From positions 1-45,778 of the forward strand of contig CALHDG010000100.1 of the NCBI GenBank assembly GCA_938023075.1: 45,778 nucleotides of DNA, in the 5' to 3' direction. Within the stretch, counting starts at the first letter, position 1; the number at the start of each line of letters is the position of its first letter. Shown here piece by piece: positions 1 through 7,761 of the stretch. Under the pieces are notes generated by a model that made no database searches, was not told the origin of the DNA, and saw only the letters and a program-made list of their open reading frames with translations. A program made the translations under genes and the position numbers. This stretch comes from an uncultured Chitinophagales bacterium (GTDB lineage: Bacteria; Bacteroidota; Bacteroidia; Chitinophagales; JAHDHT01).

Positions 1-2
1 AG

Positions 3-119
3 TATTTTGCGCGAGTACGGTCATATATCATGACAGCACGTAAGCAACAGGTCAATACCTTTGTGGCATTGAAGAGTTTGTTTACTTATAATGCTATTGT
101 TGAAATGTTAACTGCTTAG
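3..119 (+). CDS. C-terminal end of an IS66-like transposase (partial, 5' end outside window)
   Basis: Frame 3 is open from the left edge and encodes 38 residues before a TAG at 117-119. The fragment contains YFARVRSYIMTARKQQVN and then a short hydrophobic tail. This resembles the C-terminal part of IS66-type transposases, where a phrase of the kind 'R-S-Y-I-x-T-A-R-K-Q-x-x-N' follows the DDE domain. Too little is present to name the element. It is convergent with the cmr operon and stops 82 nt from the end of cmr5, so an insertion sequence probably sits right after cmr5. The following bases (about 120-145) may include the end of the element, but no terminal repeat can be tested because the other end is outside the window. 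Confidence 0.5.
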   Translation, partial: YFARVRSYIMTARKQQVNTFVALKSLFTYNAIVEMLTA

Positions 120-201
120 TTGTGACTGAATAGTTACAAAATATGTTTGTAAAATAGCATGCCCAAATTAGGTTGTTGATAATTGCTCCAATTTGCCATA
201 G

Positions 202-609
202 TTATTTGTTTTTTGTTTTTGCTTTTGGAAATATGCGGATAGCCAATTTTAAGGCTATACAAGCTTCTTTTACAAAATTTTCAATTTTGGTGAGTTCATC
301 CATTTTCATTTTATAAACTTTGCCTTCTATTTCTATTAAGCTTTTCAAATATTTAGGCAAGGTATTTTCATCTTTTGACAGTTTACGTTCTTTTAAACAC
401 ATTTCATTTAATGCGGTTATAATTTTTGCTTTTTCTTTGTCGGCTTGATTATAAAAGATAACTGTTGGCAATAAACCGGCACTCAAAATTGAAGCTCCAA
501 AAGAAGAAAAATAACCGTTCATTTTTTCATCAATTTTTTGGTTATCATCTAACAATTTATCTTCAGCCACTTTAATGGCAGTTGGTAATAATTTATTGAT
601 TGTTTTCAT
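202..609 (-). CDS. cmr5: CRISPR type III-B complex small subunit Cmr5
   Basis: This 135-aa protein looks almost wholly alpha-helical and is lysine-rich. Its N-terminal half carries the phrase YFSSFGASILSAGLLPTVIFY, the buried helix typical of Cmr5, the small (Cas11-like) subunit that lines the Cmr4 backbone and contacts target RNA. Length fits the family (about 120-160 aa). The ATG at 607-609 overlaps the 3' end of cmr4 by 17 nt, so it is translated from the same transcript. It is the last cas gene seen before the IS66-like tail; cmr6 would be expected nearby but is not in the window. The call rests on helix pattern, size and position; single residues of Cmr5 are weakly conserved. Confidence 0.85.
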   Translation of the reverse strand: MKTINKLLPTAIKVAEDKLLDDNQKIDEKMNGYFSSFGASILSAGLLPTVIFYNQADKEKAKIITALNEMCLKERKLSKDENTLPKYLKSLIEIEGKVYKMKMDELTKIENFVKEACIALKLAIRIFPKAKTKNK

Positions 610-1444
610 TGCTCTTTTCTTTTTTTAATACTTCACTAAATTTGCATAAACCATAGCCTACCGATGAGTTGGCACCAATTTGAATTACATCGTTGGTTAA
701 AGCTGTTTCAAAATCGGTATTGGCTTTACCGGTATAAGAAATATAGGTTATAAAAATGCTTTTGTGCGGCACTAACTCTTCGTACCACAAATTATTATCG
801 CTATCGCCGGTACCTACTTTGTTTCGGGCAACGGTTGGTAAATCTTTATAAAAGGGTTTAGCGTTGTTGTGTGCTAAGCAAGCAAAGCGTTCACTAAAAT
901 TTAGCGATGCATCTAAATTCAACAAAAATGGATTGACATAATTTGAATTTTCCTTGTCGTATACTTCAACCTTTTGATCTTCTAAAAAAATATCATAATT
1001 TGGTTTTGCATTGAGATATAGTTTTCCTATTTCTAACTTATCATTCATAATCTTTTGGCCAATTAATAACTCAGCTTTTTGGTTTACATTGTCTACTATC
1101 TTATCATCAAAAGTTAAAAAGTATTGTTGGTAATTGCTGCGGATAGGCAAGGCAACTAAATCGCCACCGAGAAAATTGTAGTTGCCAATTTGTGCCTGTT
1201 TTGATGGGTCTTTACTATTTTCTTGACCAAATATATCACTAATTCTTTCGTCTTCTTTTCCCCATTTTTTTTCAAAATGTTCTCGCAAACCACCTTTTAA
1301 ACTGCTGGCTTGTATGGTTGGGTGATTGGTAACCGGGTCGCGCTGCACCAAGTTGTCTACTAAGCCGTAGTTAGTATCGCCACTACCTGCGTGCAGGTTG
1401 GTAATGCATTGTATAAAATACGCTTTATATGTTGTTGTTTTCAT
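593..1444 (-). CDS. cmr4: CRISPR type III-B backbone RAMP protein Cmr4 (Cas7 family, target-RNA nuclease)
   Basis: The 283-aa protein begins with the Cas7-type pattern LHAGSGD, then VDNLVQRD, then the SSLKGGLREHF segment. In Cmr4 the aspartate of the 'V-V-D' position is the catalytic residue that cuts target RNA at 6-nt intervals; here it corresponds to D30. The C-terminal part ends with the glycine-rich loop GANSSVGYG, typical of RAMP folds. Several copies would form the filament that holds the crRNA. It starts at ATG 1442-1444, 6 nt after the cmr3 stop, and overlaps cmr5 by 17 nt. The catalytic residue is present, so nothing in this gene itself suggests inactivation. Confidence 0.95.
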   Translation of the reverse strand: MKTTTYKAYFIQCITNLHAGSGDTNYGLVDNLVQRDPVTNHPTIQASSLKGGLREHFEKKWGKEDERISDIFGQENSKDPSKQAQIGNYNFLGGDLVALPIRSNYQQYFLTFDDKIVDNVNQKAELLIGQKIMNDKLEIGKLYLNAKPNYDIFLEDQKVEVYDKENSNYVNPFLLNLDASLNFSERFACLAHNNAKPFYKDLPTVARNKVGTGDSDNNLWYEELVPHKSIFITYISYTGKANTDFETALTNDVIQIGANSSVGYGLCKFSEVLKKEKSNENNQ

Positions 1445-1450
1445 TTATAG

Positions 1451-2566
1451 TTAATTTTTTAAATAATGATTAAATCCAAATTGATGTTCAGGGGTGTTTA
1501 ATTTTTTCTCAAGTTCTTCTCTTTCATTTTCATTTTTAAAATATAAAATTGAACCTCGTTTAAGCAATTGAAAACGACAGCTCCTAAATAAACCTGTTTT
1601 CAAAATAGCCTCTTTATCAATTTTATTTCCATTCTTATCTATCAGTTTTGGTAAGGCATTATAGTTTGCCGTTTCAATGGTTGATTGCATACATCTAAAA
1701 CTAACAAACTGGTTAACAGCAAAATCAACTGCTTTTAAATCTTTATTTTTAACAAAAGCATCGGAAGTTAGATGTAGAAATGGTGTTTTGGCTTCTCTTT
1801 TATAGTTTGTTGGCACAGTTGGGTTATGGAAAGGATCAACCCGCTTAAACTCAATTTTAAATATTGATTTTTCGCCACCAAAAGGAACAAACTGTGCTTC
1901 TTCATACGGAATTTTAAACTCATCAGTTACTTTAATCATTTCCATATCAATGGTTGCATGAAAAGCAAAACTCCAGCCTCTTTTAAATTGCTTTTTTTTC
2001 ATTTTGTAAAAGCCCTCCGACTTGGATTCGCCCTTTTGCTTGGCTTTTTTATTGCCAGTATGTTCTACATCTTTTATTAGTTCTGAAAGCTCCAATAAAT
2101 CTGTGCCATTAATTATGCGTTGTTTACTAATAGGGTAATGATGATCTTTGGCATTGTATGGCTTTCCTTTATTATCAGTTAAGGCATTGTTATTAAATTT
2201 AAAATTACAATCGAATGGAGCAAAGTGATAGGCTTTATTTTGACTTAAAAAATATAGCGGACTAATGCTTTGTATTTTGCCAAATTCATTAGTTCCGTTT
2301 AAGGCAAAACTTCTTTTACCAATTAAAGTTAAGGCAGCCTCTTTTCTTTTAGCTCTTTGAGTATAATCTAAATTCGGAAATATCAAATTACCACTTCTAT
2401 ATAACAGGTAATAGCGCAACATACCCAGCATAGTTGTTTGCTGTGGGTATGGATTTGATTCTACAAAATAATCGGCAGCCAACTCATTTTTGTCGTTGAG
2501 CTTATGTTTCTCCCCACCAAAAAAGAAAGTGTCAACCGGTGTAAGTTTTATTTGATAATTAGGCAT
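1451..2566 (-). CDS. cmr3: CRISPR type III-B RAMP protein Cmr3 (Cas5 family)
   Basis: The 371-aa protein starts with IKLTPVDTFFFGG followed by PQQTTMLGMLRYYLL, the usual Cmr3 opening in which a 'P-x-D-x-x-F-F' strand is followed by an 'x-x-x-G-x-L-R' helix. Cmr3 belongs to the Cas5 group; it binds the 5' handle of the crRNA and joins Cas10 to the Cmr4 filament. The length is normal. Its ATG (2564-2566) overlaps the end of cmr2 by 8 nt and its stop lies 6 nt before cmr4, consistent with a single operon. The middle (residues about 130-200) is lysine-rich and probably RNA-contacting, which is inference. Confidence 0.92.
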   Translation of the reverse strand: MPNYQIKLTPVDTFFFGGEKHKLNDKNELAADYFVESNPYPQQTTMLGMLRYYLLYRSGNLIFPNLDYTQRAKRKEAALTLIGKRSFALNGTNEFGKIQSISPLYFLSQNKAYHFAPFDCNFKFNNNALTDNKGKPYNAKDHHYPISKQRIINGTDLLELSELIKDVEHTGNKKAKQKGESKSEGFYKMKKKQFKRGWSFAFHATIDMEMIKVTDEFKIPYEEAQFVPFGGEKSIFKIEFKRVDPFHNPTVPTNYKREAKTPFLHLTSDAFVKNKDLKAVDFAVNQFVSFRCMQSTIETANYNALPKLIDKNGNKIDKEAILKTGLFRSCRFQLLKRGSILYFKNENEREELEKKLNTPEHQFGFNHYLKN

Positions 2567-4178
2567 CGGAATCGGTTTTTGCGTTAATAAAATGGGTTAA
2601 ACGTAATATGAGATAGACTATTTTAAAAGCCTTTTCTTCGCTATAATCGTTAAAGGTTTTTTTGAGTAGGGTTTTCAAGTCGTCCATAAATGTTTTATTG
2701 TCTTTATGAATTTGCTCATTAAAAGAATTTTCAAAAAAGGCATCTAAATTTTGAGTTTTTATGCTTTGCTCTAATAAAATTTGAAAAGTGGCATCTTGCA
2801 AACGATGCATCATGCCACTTAGCAAACGTTCGTTGGTTGACTTTACTGTTTTGTTTTCCGTAATGGGTTTATATTCAATTTCACGACATTTTTTGCTAAT
2901 AAAATCCACCAGGTTTTCATAACTACAGGTTTTACTTTTTTCAATAAAAGCCTTCATTGTTTGCCCGCTGTGTTTTCTAAAACTAATGCCAATGGTATTT
3001 TTGCATGGATGCTTTTTTGTGTTTTTGGCCTCGTCCATTAATTGATGAGCTGCTGTCATGGCTTCTTTTAGCGGATATTTATGGTAAGCTATTTGAATGC
3101 CATAAGAAAGTGTGGGTATTGCTATGTTATTTTCTATAGCAATTTTTTGAACGGTTTGCTTCCAATTATGATCAATTTCTTTAATGAGTTGAAAAATAGT
3201 TTTGGTAATGCGTTTGTCTTTATCCTCAGCCGTTTCTCTATCTTCATAACAAGCTAAAGGGCAAAAAGCTAAAATATCTTCACCGCCCAAAAAAATGCCG
3301 TTGCCACCATAGTAGTAAATTGTTTGATCTGTTTTCTCACCAAATTCAAAAAGGGCAGTTGAAAATTCCTTCAACTCTTTCTCCTTATTAGATTTATTTA
3401 GGGCTTGCAACAATTTGCCAATGTTATCTCCATCAGCATATAATATGGCATAATATTTATGATGTGGATAATGCTTAAAAACACTTTCCTCAATTAATTT
3501 ATCTAAAAAAATAAAATCTTCTTTACTAAAACTTTCGTAAAGTGTTGTGGCAAACTCGGGTGCATTAAGCCTTAACAAGGTCGCTGCTGTAATTTCAGCC
3601 ATCGATTGAAAATATCTGCCACCTTCCATAAAAGCATCTTCCACTAAAAGAGTTTTTTGGTTGTCATTCGTTGCTATTTTTAATTGAAAGTAGGCCTGCA
3701 ACGGATTTTCGTTATATTTAAAGGGCAAATTTTGCTTTAACTCTGCCTGATCTAATTGTCGATTTAATACCGATAAAGTAAATTCACCTTCTTTAAACTG
3801 ATAGTTGGTTAAATCAATTTTTAAAATGTGTATGTTTAAATATTGATTTAAAAAAGTTATAACATTAGTTTGTTTGGTGTGTTTTTCAATGTCTTCTGCA
3901 ATTTCCTTTTTTACTACATTTACAATGCCTTCAATTTTTGCTTTATCGTTGGTAATAAAATATAACCTGTCTGCATATAAACCAGAGCCGTAATTGGTTT
4001 TATATATTTTATCATCTGCTGGTAATAATGCTTTTATACCTTTTGCTTTTACTTTAGCTAATACTTGCTTATTAAACCAACTAAAAAAATAACTGGCAGC
4101 CCACTTGGCGCGGCTGCGTTTGGCTTCGGTTATGGTTTGGTAAATGGGTCCTATGGTGAGGGCGGTGTATGATTTCAT
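2559..4178 (-). CDS. cmr2: CRISPR type III-B large subunit Cmr2/Cas10, without HD domain
   Basis: This 539-aa protein is the signalling subunit of the Cmr complex. It starts directly with TIGPIYQTI and then RAKWAASYFFSW, the region that in longer Cmr2 proteins follows the N-terminal HD nuclease domain. No HD motif exists, so single-stranded DNA cleavage is not expected. The palm domain is recognisable: YADGDNIGK at residues 247-255 supplies the first metal-binding acid, and GGED at 298-301 stands at the GGDD cyclase motif, a conservative change at its third position. It should therefore make a nucleotide messenger when target RNA is bound. It overlaps cmr1 by 4 nt (ATGA) and cmr3 by 8 nt. Which messenger is made cannot be read from sequence; the adjacent CorA suggests SAM-AMP. 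Confidence 0.94.
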   Translation of the reverse strand: MKSYTALTIGPIYQTITEAKRSRAKWAASYFFSWFNKQVLAKVKAKGIKALLPADDKIYKTNYGSGLYADRLYFITNDKAKIEGIVNVVKKEIAEDIEKHTKQTNVITFLNQYLNIHILKIDLTNYQFKEGEFTLSVLNRQLDQAELKQNLPFKYNENPLQAYFQLKIATNDNQKTLLVEDAFMEGGRYFQSMAEITAATLLRLNAPEFATTLYESFSKEDFIFLDKLIEESVFKHYPHHKYYAILYADGDNIGKLLQALNKSNKEKELKEFSTALFEFGEKTDQTIYYYGGNGIFLGGEDILAFCPLACYEDRETAEDKDKRITKTIFQLIKEIDHNWKQTVQKIAIENNIAIPTLSYGIQIAYHKYPLKEAMTAAHQLMDEAKNTKKHPCKNTIGISFRKHSGQTMKAFIEKSKTCSYENLVDFISKKCREIEYKPITENKTVKSTNERLLSGMMHRLQDATFQILLEQSIKTQNLDAFFENSFNEQIHKDNKTFMDDLKTLLKKTFNDYSEEKAFKIVYLILRLTHFINAKTDSDA

Positions 4179-5419
4179 TGTTCTTTTGGTTTTAAGTTGT
4201 TTCCAAATTTTTTAGTGTAACTAACAAAGTCAGCAACATCAAAATTAGAGGGAATTTCTAAATCGAAAGTGTTTATTCCTTTTGTTGAAAAATCAAATTT
4301 TCTCTTTTCAACTTTACCATTCTTGTTTTTGTATTGATAAAGTTCTTTTGATATTTTTTTGGTGATTACTATAATTGAATGGTCTGTTATTTTGAAAGTA
4401 ATTGGAGAGGGAAATCTGTCAATCGCTTTTTGTTTTAGTTTTTCATCATTATTTTTTAATAGAGCATCTTCAATTTGAACCACTAATTTTTCATTACCAA
4501 ACTTTCTAAACTCTATCTGTTGATGTAAGCCTAATAAGGCTCTTATATAAAAGAAATTTATGTTTATATCTTGACAAGTTTCTATTCTATTTTCATTTGA
4601 TTTCTTTGTGTCGTATTTCAAACTATCAAATAGCTTTCGATTTTCCCTTTTTATAGTTTCTTTTATCTTTCTTTTTTCCCAGTTAATATCTTTTGAATTG
4701 CATAAATAATTCCATAGCAAAGATTTTTCATAACCACCAAAACTTTTTCCTCGTTTCATCAAACCATAATCTTGGGTTATCCGCCTTAATTTATTCTCAA
4801 AGGTTTCGTTATTCTCTACTCTAAAAACGCCAGTAATTGAACTCTCATTTGTTAACTGTTTGATTATTTCATCATCAGTCCATAGTCTTTCAATTTCTTT
4901 ATCGCCTTTCTTTTCTTTTATGTATGGAACAAAAGAACCAAAGCCCTTATTATTTCTTGTACCGAAATTGTTTAAAAGGAAAAAGAGTTGGATGAGATTT
5001 TCAATTTCAATTTTCAGCTTTTCATCAAAACAAATGATGGTTAATTTGACTGTGTCATATATTACAGCAGTTGATAATTTTTCATACTTTGATTCATTCG
5101 GATTGTTTGAGTTATAATCACATCTTGTATTTTTGTCTTTTTTTACTTCAGATAAATTGCTAAAAGGAATATAAGTTGATTTTTCACCACAACATTCTAT
5201 CCGCATCTTATAATTCAAAGCTCCTTTCCCCTTTTCAATTAACCAACCATTTTTGTCAGCTTTTTCAATTCCTTTTTTATAATCACCTCCTAACCTTTCT
5301 AAAATAAACCGATCTAACCTCGGCTTTACTTCGCTTGCCCGCAAGGTGGCACCCGCTTGGTGGTGTTGAAAGTGTATGATGGGTGTGTGTTGTTTTAATT
5401 TAATTGTTAGTTTGTTCAT
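4175..5419 (-). CDS. cmr1: CRISPR type III-B RAMP protein Cmr1 (Cas7-like)
   Basis: The 414-aa protein opens with LKQHTPIIHFQHHQAGATLR and then ASEVKPRLDRFIL, the Bacteroidetes-style version of the Cmr1 start (a 'T-P' strand, a conserved G-A-T-L-R and a K-P-x-L-D helix). A glycine-rich RAMP loop, FGTRNNKGFGS, lies at about residues 152-162. Cmr1 caps the 3' end of the crRNA-bound filament. It overlaps the 98-aa gene upstream by 20 nt and cmr2 by 4 nt. The assignment relies on these motifs and gene order. The central part is rich in Lys, Asn and Glu and cannot be aligned by eye, so a related Cas7-like subunit is possible but less likely. Confidence 0.82.
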   Translation of the reverse strand: MNKLTIKLKQHTPIIHFQHHQAGATLRASEVKPRLDRFILERLGGDYKKGIEKADKNGWLIEKGKGALNYKMRIECCGEKSTYIPFSNLSEVKKDKNTRCDYNSNNPNESKYEKLSTAVIYDTVKLTIICFDEKLKIEIENLIQLFFLLNNFGTRNNKGFGSFVPYIKEKKGDKEIERLWTDDEIIKQLTNESSITGVFRVENNETFENKLRRITQDYGLMKRGKSFGGYEKSLLWNYLCNSKDINWEKRKIKETIKRENRKLFDSLKYDTKKSNENRIETCQDININFFYIRALLGLHQQIEFRKFGNEKLVVQIEDALLKNNDEKLKQKAIDRFPSPITFKITDHSIIVITKKISKELYQYKNKNGKVEKRKFDFSTKGINTFDLEIPSNFDVADFVSYTKKFGNNLKPKEQ

Positions 5420-5696
5420 CGCGCGGTTTTTGGTTTAGTTCAATTAAAATATTAAGATATTTTTCCATATTAATGTTTTCTTTATCTTTTATTTTTTCTA
5501 TAATGTATTTAAGATTCTCTTCTTGTTTTTCTTTTTCTGTTTTTACTGTTACAGTTTGAGTATTCAATTTTTCAAGTCGTTTTTCTTCTACAAGATATTC
5601 AAAAAGGTGATGCATAAATCTATTCAAGATATACAAGCCTCCCAAAAACACCGTAATAAAAGAAATGGTACAACAGATTATCTTGGCTATTTCCAT
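5400..5696 (-). CDS. Small membrane protein in the cmr operon, function unknown
   Basis: This 98-aa protein has one hydrophobic segment at about residues 5-28 (from IAKIICCTISF to about the MHHLF segment) and a charged, Glu/Lys-rich remainder (about 35-80) that is probably helical or coiled coil. The likely topology is a single-pass inner-membrane protein with a cytoplasmic tail. It starts 1 nt after the corA stop and overlaps cmr1 by 20 nt, so it is firmly part of the operon. I do not recognise the family. In comparable CorA-linked type III-B loci this position can hold an enzyme that removes the messenger, but this protein is far too small and has no DHH or other catalytic motif. A partner or modulator of CorA in the membrane is a reasonable inference only. 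Confidence 0.7.
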   Translation of the reverse strand: MEIAKIICCTISFITVFLGGLYILNRFMHHLFEYLVEEKRLEKLNTQTVTVKTEKEKQEENLKYIIEKIKDKENINMEKYLNILIELNQKPRDEQTNN

Positions 5697-5697
5697 A

Positions 5698-7320
5698 TTA
5701 TCGTTTAAGTTTAGTTTTAAAATATATAATTATTAAATAAATTGTAGTAAGTATAGCAAGTACAAACAAGACAACTGAGAGAATCTCCAACGCTGATTTC
5801 GTCCATCCCCATCCATTAAGCTCTGATTTACTGTTAATTGTATTAATCCCCAATAAACCGGCAAACAAACCGAAGGGTAAGAAGAAGGTTGCTAACTTGT
5901 TTAAATAGCTTTGCTCGTAGGTTTCTACATAAGTGTTGAGCTCTTGTATTTCTTTGCCCAACAGTTCTAAATCTTCTTTAATGTGCATTTGTTGTTGTAG
6001 CAAATCATACAATTCTATGCCTTGCTCTTGTGGTGTGACTTCTCTAAAATAAATACGATTGGTGTATTTAATGTAGAGCAAATACATCTTTGAAATATCT
6101 TGTTTTATTTGCCGCAGGTTCGATTGATTTTCTTCTAATAATTTGGCAATACGGCTTACTTCATTTTGGAAATTGATGATGTAAGTTCGTTGTAGCAAAC
6201 AGAGTAAGGTCAACTCAAAATAGATGTTTTGAAAGTGCGTACTGATAATGTTTTTTGTAAACCATCCATCATTGACAAGAGCAACAAAAGAATACCGAGA
6301 CAAGCCAAACAACTGACAATCGGGTTTATTCACACTTTCTGGATTTAGATTGTATATCCATCTATCATAGGTTGCTTTTTTCAGTAAGTTGCTCATCATT
6401 TCTTTACTCGGGCAAGTAACATACATGCCATCTATAAAAATATATTTATACCAATCTTCGGATTGTTTATAAGCTGGTTCTTTGTAGTTATTAATACTTA
6501 CTTCGTTCTTTAATTCGAGACACATATTGTCGTCAATCCAATAGCTCATCACAAACATCCGGTCATCTAATATCGGTTCTATATAAATTTTAGCTTGTTG
6601 ATTGTTTGGGTCAGTCGTAAAATTAGCACCTATTCAATGTTGTATGAAGTTGGGTATTTTAAAGGGGGCTTTTTTAATGTTTTCAAGGTTGTTGTAGTAG
6701 CTGAAATCTTCGGTAATGTCTAAACCGAATTCGCTCGGCGTATTGATAATAGAAATTGTATCTGCCAGAAAATTTCCTTTAGCAGCATCAACATAAGGAT
6801 TGTCCGCCCCTAAAAATTGAGGACAAAGCCGCCTGCCATAGTCATTAATTTTTAAAATTTGTTCAAAATCAGCATAGTGATTATTATATAGTTGAAAGGT
6901 AAATACCCCTACTCCATTTTCGTAAAAATTAAAAAGGATGTCTGCAATAGACAACTCAAATTGTTCACCACTTTGTAAACGAATTACATATTTCGATTCG
7001 CTGTTTTTTTGGGTATATTGATATTGTACGCCGGTCACCAAATCGGCTTGGTCGGCACGATTATTTTTTCGATGCTCTATATTGAGTACATCTCTGGCAG
7101 CTTCATAAAAATAAAAATACTCGTTGTAGGTTTGGTAATTTTCGCTACACTTAAAATCGAAGCTAAACCTTTCCCAATACAATTTATTTAAGAGTTGTTG
7201 GTTTTGAATAAGCTCAATAGGTGCCCTTTTCGATAAAGGTGTCCTTCTCGATTTCCCCGTCAACTCCCATTTAAACGGAAACAAAAAATTATGATAACTA
7301 TGTATGGTATCTCTATTCAT
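5698..7320 (-). pseudogene. corA: CRISPR-associated CorA-like membrane effector, split by an in-frame TGA
   Basis: Two open frames, 7320 to 6637 and 6633 to 5698, lie in the same frame and are separated only by a TGA at 6634-6636. The 25 codons after the TGA read on without a stop into the ATG at 6558. Together they give about 540 residues: an N-terminal cytoplasmic domain (opening near HNFLFPFKWE), a helical stalk around residues 390-460, and two C-terminal membrane segments (LATFFLPFGLFAGLLGI and ALEILSVVLFVLAILTTIY). That is CorA topology, but the usual GMN pore motif reads GIN. CorA proteins beside HD-less Cas10 act as membrane effectors opened by SAM-AMP. The TGA could be TTA (Leu) changed by one base. 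A TTG start at 7389 is possible, but ATG 7320 is preferred. If the stop is real, the N-terminal domain is cut off from the pore unless there is readthrough. Confidence 0.8.
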
Positions 7321-7507
7321 CGGCTGGTTGAACTTGGTTTGATATGGATATAACGGATGCCTTTCAAAATAATCACAGGCAGAAGCCAATTATTTGTAAA
7401 ATAAGGATATGACAGACCGTAGTTTTCCATAAAATGTAACATCATTAAAAAATAGATGGTTAACAAACGAAAGGGGCAGGTCGCTTGAATATTTCAATTG
7501 AACGTCA

Positions 7508-7515
7508 CAAATATA
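7508..7515 (-). promoter_or_regulatory. Candidate -7 box (TATATTTG) for the corA-cmr operon
   Basis: On the minus strand TATATTTG matches the Bacteroidetes -7 consensus TAnnTTTG exactly. No clean TTG lies at the expected -33 position. Transcription would start near 7501, leaving a leader of about 180 nt before ATG 7320. Confidence 0.45.
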
Positions 7516-7614
7516 ACAAAGTATATATTTGTTTTAGTAACGGAAAAGGATGATTTTTTTAGAATAGTGGTTTTTGGGGAGGCTGAAAAATTACGTGCCT
7601 CCGTTTTCTATCCA

Positions 7615-7651
7615 TTAGACCTGACAGGTTTCCAAAACCTGTCAGGTCTAA
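7615..7651. repeat. Perfect 17-bp inverted repeat with 3-nt loop
   Basis: The arms TTAGACCTGACAGGTTT (7615-7631) and its exact complement (7635-7651) enclose the loop CCA. The hairpin sits 15 nt after the stop of the 47-aa ORF on the minus strand and upstream of the candidate corA promoter, so it may end toxin-antitoxin transcription. It lacks a strong T-run. Similar 'CCTGACAGG' palindromes are, from memory, dispersed in many Bacteroidetes genomes. Confidence 0.8.
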
Positions 7652-7666
7652 AAAGGTCGAATCTAC

Positions 7667-7761
7667 CTATCGGTTAGCGAATAGCCGTTTAACATCCGTT
7701 TTCAAAACAGGCAGATGCTGAGCAAGCCGTTCCATTGCATTCCACAGCTTTTCAGCATGAC
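7667..7761. repeat. Left arm of an imperfect inverted repeat enclosing the toxin-antitoxin pair
   Basis: The reverse complement of this stretch aligns with 8574-8670. Both copies share GTCATGCTGAAAAG, CTTGCTCAGCATCTG, the CGAAAAC/TGAAAAC segment, and the outer end TAACCGATAG. Identity is high at both ends and lower in the middle. The arm overlaps the 47-aa ORF. Confidence 0.75.

Noticed and set aside
4860-5117. Plus-strand ORF of 85 codons inside cmr1
   Set aside because: It is antisense to a clear RAMP gene, rich in Ser/Phe from reversed Lys/Glu codons, and has no start context.
7390-7660. Possible CRISPR array or leader upstream of the corA-cmr operon
   Set aside because: No repeated 25-40-nt unit is visible; only a promoter-like box and one hairpin are present.
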